Source: an uncultured Bacteroidales bacterium
Lineage (GTDB): Bacteria > Bacteroidota > Bacteroidia > Bacteroidales > UBA932
Length of the DNA stretch: 64,000 bases
Direction: 5' to 3'
Assembly: GCA_945870315.1 (NCBI GenBank)
Contig: CAMBRR010000004.1
Location: 1-64,000 of the forward strand
Shown: positions 60,537 through 64,000 of the stretch, one piece after another
How positions within the stretch are numbered: position 1 is the stretch's first letter
Layout: each line of letters begins with the position of its first letter
Position numbers and translations under genes: made by a program
Notes under the pieces: model-generated
Told to the model about the DNA's origin: nothing
The model's input: only the letters and a program-made list of their open reading frames with translations
Database searches by the model: none

Positions 60537-62426
60537 ATGAGAAAATACTTTTCATTTCTGCTGGTTTTGTATTTCATTCTGGTTTCATTTGGTTGCAACA
60601 CAGAAGACAAACAAGAGGTTTTTGACGTAATGTTCTCTGTCCCGGAATCAGTTGAAGTCGTTGATCAGGGAGCAAAACTCTCTTTTACAATTCTTTTCGG
60701 GAAAAGTCCTTTGCTGACTGATACGATTGTAATGACCGATTCCAGGGGTGCCAAACACGAATGCAAGATTGTGGGAATGGCCTCGAAATCATTTACAATA
60801 GAACTCTTTGACGGATATTTTCCCGATACATACGAAGTAGGCATACAGAGAGGCAAAGAATATCGTCTTGTCGGCAAGATGTTGCTGTCCGTCCAGACCG
60901 CAGGCCTGGACCTGAAAGAAGGAGTGACCGTGTATGGAACTGTAAGTTGCGACAACAAAGCGATTGCCGGTGCTGTCATTTCAGATGGAGTCGAAGTTGT
61001 AAAGACAGATGAAAATGGAAATTATCAGATGAAGTCAGCAAAAAAGTACGGTTATGTATTCATTTCGATTCCAGAAGGATACGAGGTCGCCTCAGATGGA
61101 ATTCTGCCGGAGCTCCATAAAAAGCTGTTGCTTGATGAAAAATTACCGGAAAGGGTGGATTTTGAACTTCATGATGCCGGGAACCAAGACGATTACACAC
61201 TCCTTGTGCTGGGTGATATGCATCTTGCAAACAGGACAAATGACAGGACGCAATTTTCATATTTCGTCAATGATGTCAATGAGTATGTTTCCGGGCACCC
61301 CGGCGAAAAAATCTATGGAATAACCCTGGGGGATATGACCTGGGACCTTTATTGGTACAGCAACTGTTATCAGTTCAAGGAATATCTCAAAGATGCGAAC
61401 AAGATAAATGGCATCGATATTTTTCACACCATCGGAAATCACGACCATGACATGAATGCAGCAGGTGATTTCAACACCATCCTGAAATACACCGACGTCA
61501 TTGCTCCTGATTATTATTCATTCAACATCGGAGACATTCACTACGTCATCCTTGACAATATATTATGTACAAACTCCGGCAACGGAGACCGCAAATATGA
61601 CACAATGGTGAGTGCAGAACAACTTAAATGGCTGGAAAAAGACCTTTCATTTGTCCCTAAAACAAAGACAATAATGGTCGCAATGCACGCTACAACCGGC
61701 GGGACATCGAATATTTCAAAGGTTACATCCCTTTTATCCGGTTACAAATCGGTACACTTCATAACCGGACATTCTCACCGCGTATCAAATACAGACAGGA
61801 TTTCATATTACGACCACAATAGCGGAGCTGTATGTGCAACTTGGTGGTGGACAGGAAAAAACACTAACAATGCAATACACATAGGTCAGGATGGAGCGCC
61901 TGGCGGATATCAGATTTTCAATATATCCGGCACGGATTTGAAATGGCAATACAAGGCGACTGGAAGCCCGGTTGATTACCAATTCAGGACCTATGACCGC
62001 AACAGCATAAGGCTAACTTCAGACAAATACCTACCTTATGCGTATAAAGACAACAAAAATAGCTTCGACAACCTTGCAAAATATTGGTCTTCGGCATCGA
62101 ATGATAACGAAGTCTATATTAACATTTGGAATCACGACCAGAATTGGACGATTGAGGTTACAGAAAACGGGAAACGGCTGGAGGCATCCAGAGTGACCGT
62201 GATGGATCCTTTGCATCTGTTGTCATATTGCACATTTGCATATAACAATTCGGGCAAGGCTGTCGACCCGACATTCAAGACAACCGGAAATTCACACACA
62301 TTCAAGGTAACTGCGACTTCTCCGACATCGACATTGGAGATAAAAGTTACCGACCGGTTCGGCAACACCTATACGGAGACTATGACACGTCCTAAGGCAT
62401 TCGATATCGAAACGTACGCCCGCTGA
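60537..62426 (+). CDS. Calcineurin-like metallophosphoesterase lipoprotein
   Basis: A 629-residue predicted lipoprotein (signal ending LVSFGC). Two N-terminal beta domains (about 25-125 and a CarboxypepD_reg-like domain at about 128-205 with VTVYGTVSCDNKAIAGAVISD) precede the catalytic domain. All five metallophosphoesterase motifs are present: LGDMHLA (about 226), LGDMTWD, GNHDHD (about 300), AMHATTGG, and GHSHRVS (about 410). A C-terminal beta domain (about 470-629) matches the MetallophosC type. The enzyme should hydrolyse a phosphomono- or diester outside the cytoplasm. It lies 67 bp upstream of a SusC-like gene, so its substrate may be a phosphorylated glycan or glycolipid. Confidence 0.9.
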   Translation: MRKYFSFLLVLYFILVSFGCNTEDKQEVFDVMFSVPESVEVVDQGAKLSFTILFGKSPLLTDTIVMTDSRGAKHECKIVGMASKSFTIELFDGYFPDTYEVGIQRGKEYRLVGKMLLSVQTAGLDLKEGVTVYGTVSCDNKAIAGAVISDGVEVVKTDENGNYQMKSAKKYGYVFISIPEGYEVASDGILPELHKKLLLDEKLPERVDFELHDAGNQDDYTLLVLGDMHLANRTNDRTQFSYFVNDVNEYVSGHPGEKIYGITLGDMTWDLYWYSNCYQFKEYLKDANKINGIDIFHTIGNHDHDMNAAGDFNTILKYTDVIAPDYYSFNIGDIHYVILDNILCTNSGNGDRKYDTMVSAEQLKWLEKDLSFVPKTKTIMVAMHATTGGTSNISKVTSLLSGYKSVHFITGHSHRVSNTDRISYYDHNSGAVCATWWWTGKNTNNAIHIGQDGAPGGYQIFNISGTDLKWQYKATGSPVDYQFRTYDRNSIRLTSDKYLPYAYKDNKNSFDNLAKYWSSASNDNEVYINIWNHDQNWTIEVTENGKRLEASRVTVMDPLHLLSYCTFAYNNSGKAVDPTFKTTGNSHTFKVTATSPTSTLEIKVTDRFGNTYTETMTRPKAFDIETYAR

Positions 62427-62493
62427 CAGGTGTCTTAACTCCGCTCGACAAAATATTAACAAACACTCAATATTACTAACTAAACTACATTTT

Positions 62494-64000
62494 ATGAGAT
62501 TCATTAAAACTATTGCTGCAACTCTGTTGCTGGCGCTTTCGGGCATATTGAGCGCGAATGCACAGGATAGAGTTGTGTCAGGAACAGTTCTTGATGCTCA
62601 GCAGCAGCCGGTTATCGGTGCGTCCGTAGTGGTCGCAGGTACCAGACAGGGTACCGTGACAGATCCAGATGGAACATTCTCAATGAAAGTTCCAGCAGGA
62701 AATGTCACTCTCGAGGTCGCCTGTCTCGGTTACATAACCGTCAACACGACAGTTCCGGAAGGAACATCCAAGATTGTCGTCAACCTTGAAGAAGATAACA
62801 TGCTTCTGGAGGAGACTGTCGTTGTCGGTTATGGTACACAGAAGAAGGTGAACCTGACAGGTGCTATTTCGGTAGTGGATGACAAACAGCTTCAGGACCG
62901 TTCTTCACACAACCTCGTGACAATGCTTCAAGGTTCCGTTCCCGGACTCAATATTACCACACAGTCCGGAAACCCGGGAAGTACAGGAAAGATGAACATC
63001 CGAGGTTTCACATCCATCAACAATTCAGATGCGGATCCTATTGTACTTATTGACGGCGCCATCGGAGACCTGCAGGATGTGAATCCTAACGACGTTCAGA
63101 GCATATCTGTCATAAAGGATGCATCCGCAGCTGCCGTATATGGAGCACGCGCTGCATTTGGAGTTATCCTTGTGACTACAAAGAACGGTGCTGAGGGAGA
63201 CGGAAAAGCAAGAATCCGCTACAGCGGCCGTTTCGGATGGGAGGAGCCGACAACATCCACGGATTACGAAGACAGAGGATATTGGTCAGTATATACACTC
63301 GACCTGTTCTGGAGAACACAAAAGGCAGGAGTCAACTATACCGGCTATACAGAACACGATATGATGGAGCTTCTTGCCCGTGTAAACGACAAGACTGAAA
63401 ATCCTGAACGTCCTTGGGTTGTCAAGGAAGTTCGCAACGGACGTGAGCAGTGGGTTTATTACTGCAACACCGACTGGTACCACGAGATGTTCAACGACAG
63501 GCACCCTGTCCAGCAGCACAACATTTCGATTAGTGGAGGAAGCAAGAATATAAAGTATTTCATTTCAGGAGGTTATGACCGTCAGACAGGTATAATGAAA
63601 CCAACTCCTGACGTTTTCCAGAAATATAATCTTCGTGCCAAGATTGATGCAAAACTCAACAAGTGGCTGAAATTCTCCAACAACACATCCTTCTATAATT
63701 CAAATTATTCATACATAGGAGTCGGTGACATTCAGGATGTATTCCGCAACCTGAGGCACTCTCCAGCATCTTTCCCTCTTTTCAACCCGGATGGAACGGG
63801 ACTTTACAACAACCCTCTGATTACAGGAGGAAATTACAACGTAGCCAATGGCCGTCAGATTATCTTCGCGATGGGGAAACATAAGAATGAAGAAAAGAAA
63901 TTCAATTTTGCCAATACCTCACAGCTTATAATCGCGCCAATCAAGGAATTCAACATCACTGCCGACTTTACATATCGCAAAGTACAGCGTGATGATATGC
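62494..64000 (+). CDS. SusC/RagA TonB-dependent importer, cut by window end
   Basis: An open frame of 502 codons with no stop before the window edge, absent from the ORF track for that reason. The ATG at 62494 begins a signal peptide (MRFIKTIAATLLLALSGILS ANA). A CarboxypepD_reg domain with GTVLDAQQQPVIGASVVVAG follows, then the ETVVVGYGTQKK TonB-box area. The plug domain (LQGSVPGLNITTQSGNPGS, NIRGFTSINNSDADPIVLIDG, VIKDASAAAVYGARAAFGVILV) is followed by barrel strands (HNISISGGSKNIKYFISGGYD). It lies downstream of the phosphoesterase gene and presumably precedes a SusD partner outside the window. Confidence 0.96.
   Translation, partial: MRFIKTIAATLLLALSGILSANAQDRVVSGTVLDAQQQPVIGASVVVAGTRQGTVTDPDGTFSMKVPAGNVTLEVACLGYITVNTTVPEGTSKIVVNLEEDNMLLEETVVVGYGTQKKVNLTGAISVVDDKQLQDRSSHNLVTMLQGSVPGLNITTQSGNPGSTGKMNIRGFTSINNSDADPIVLIDGAIGDLQDVNPNDVQSISVIKDASAAAVYGARAAFGVILVTTKNGAEGDGKARIRYSGRFGWEEPTTSTDYEDRGYWSVYTLDLFWRTQKAGVNYTGYTEHDMMELLARVNDKTENPERPWVVKEVRNGREQWVYYCNTDWYHEMFNDRHPVQQHNISISGGSKNIKYFISGGYDRQTGIMKPTPDVFQKYNLRAKIDAKLNKWLKFSNNTSFYNSNYSYIGVGDIQDVFRNLRHSPASFPLFNPDGTGLYNNPLITGGNYNVANGRQIIFAMGKHKNEEKKFNFANTSQLIIAPIKEFNITADFTYRKVQRDDM

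Overview
The window comes from the chromosome of a member of the Bacteroidota, most likely order Bacteroidales. The evidence is SusC/SusD pairs, DUF4988 and fimbrillin-type surface lipoproteins, a histone-H1-like 57-residue protein, a eukaryote-type (GT3) glycogen synthase, and several matches to the Bacteroidales promoter pattern (TTTG - about 19-20 nt - TAnnTTTG). I cannot name the genus from sequence alone. No rRNA, tRNA, CRISPR array, phage or insertion sequence was found.

Layout. 1-6.9 kb: housekeeping genes (ileS, cvpA, tsaB, a thioredoxin-like lipoprotein without CxxC, a HIT protein, greA). 6.9-18.8 kb, all on the minus strand: ribF downstream of a glycogen cluster that reads glgB, debranching enzyme, GT4 glycosyltransferase, GH57 amylase, then one 1419-residue protein fusing glycogen synthase to alpha-glucan phosphorylase. 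18.8-26.9 kb: xseA/xseB, engB, prs, a small Cys-rich membrane protein, der, a BadF-type kinase, recR, corA and a XerD-type recombinase. 27-36.9 kb: secreted peptidases (M49 DPP III, C11, M6) interleaved with rplY, pth, the histone-like gene, a NahK-like sugar kinase and a PCMD protein.

37.1-55.3 kb is a polysaccharide utilization locus for glycosaminoglycans. A minus-strand arm (PL8 lyase, SusC, SusD, DUF5017 lipoprotein) and a plus-strand arm (GH88, a second PL8, a DUF4988/beta-helix/DUF4955 candidate surface lyase, a DUF4988/FN3-like/beta-helix lipoprotein) diverge from one short intergenic region. The inferred scheme is: surface cutting by the beta-helix protein, capture by SusD and the lipoproteins, import by SusC, periplasmic depolymerisation by the PL8 lyases, and hydrolysis of unsaturated disaccharides by GH88. 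No sulfatase and no hybrid two-component regulator lie in the window.

55.6-58.1 kb holds a two-gene minus-strand unit: an unlisted 54-codon ORF one base upstream of a fimbrillin/beta-helix lipoprotein. Upstream of it, an AT-rich gene-free stretch carries a long inverted repeat and three TTATCCGTA boxes exactly 33 bp apart. After a secreted C1B peptidase, 60.5-64 kb begins a second locus (metallophosphoesterase lipoprotein, then a SusC-like gene cut by the window end). Three short exact tandem duplications lie at gene junctions in the first 8 kb.
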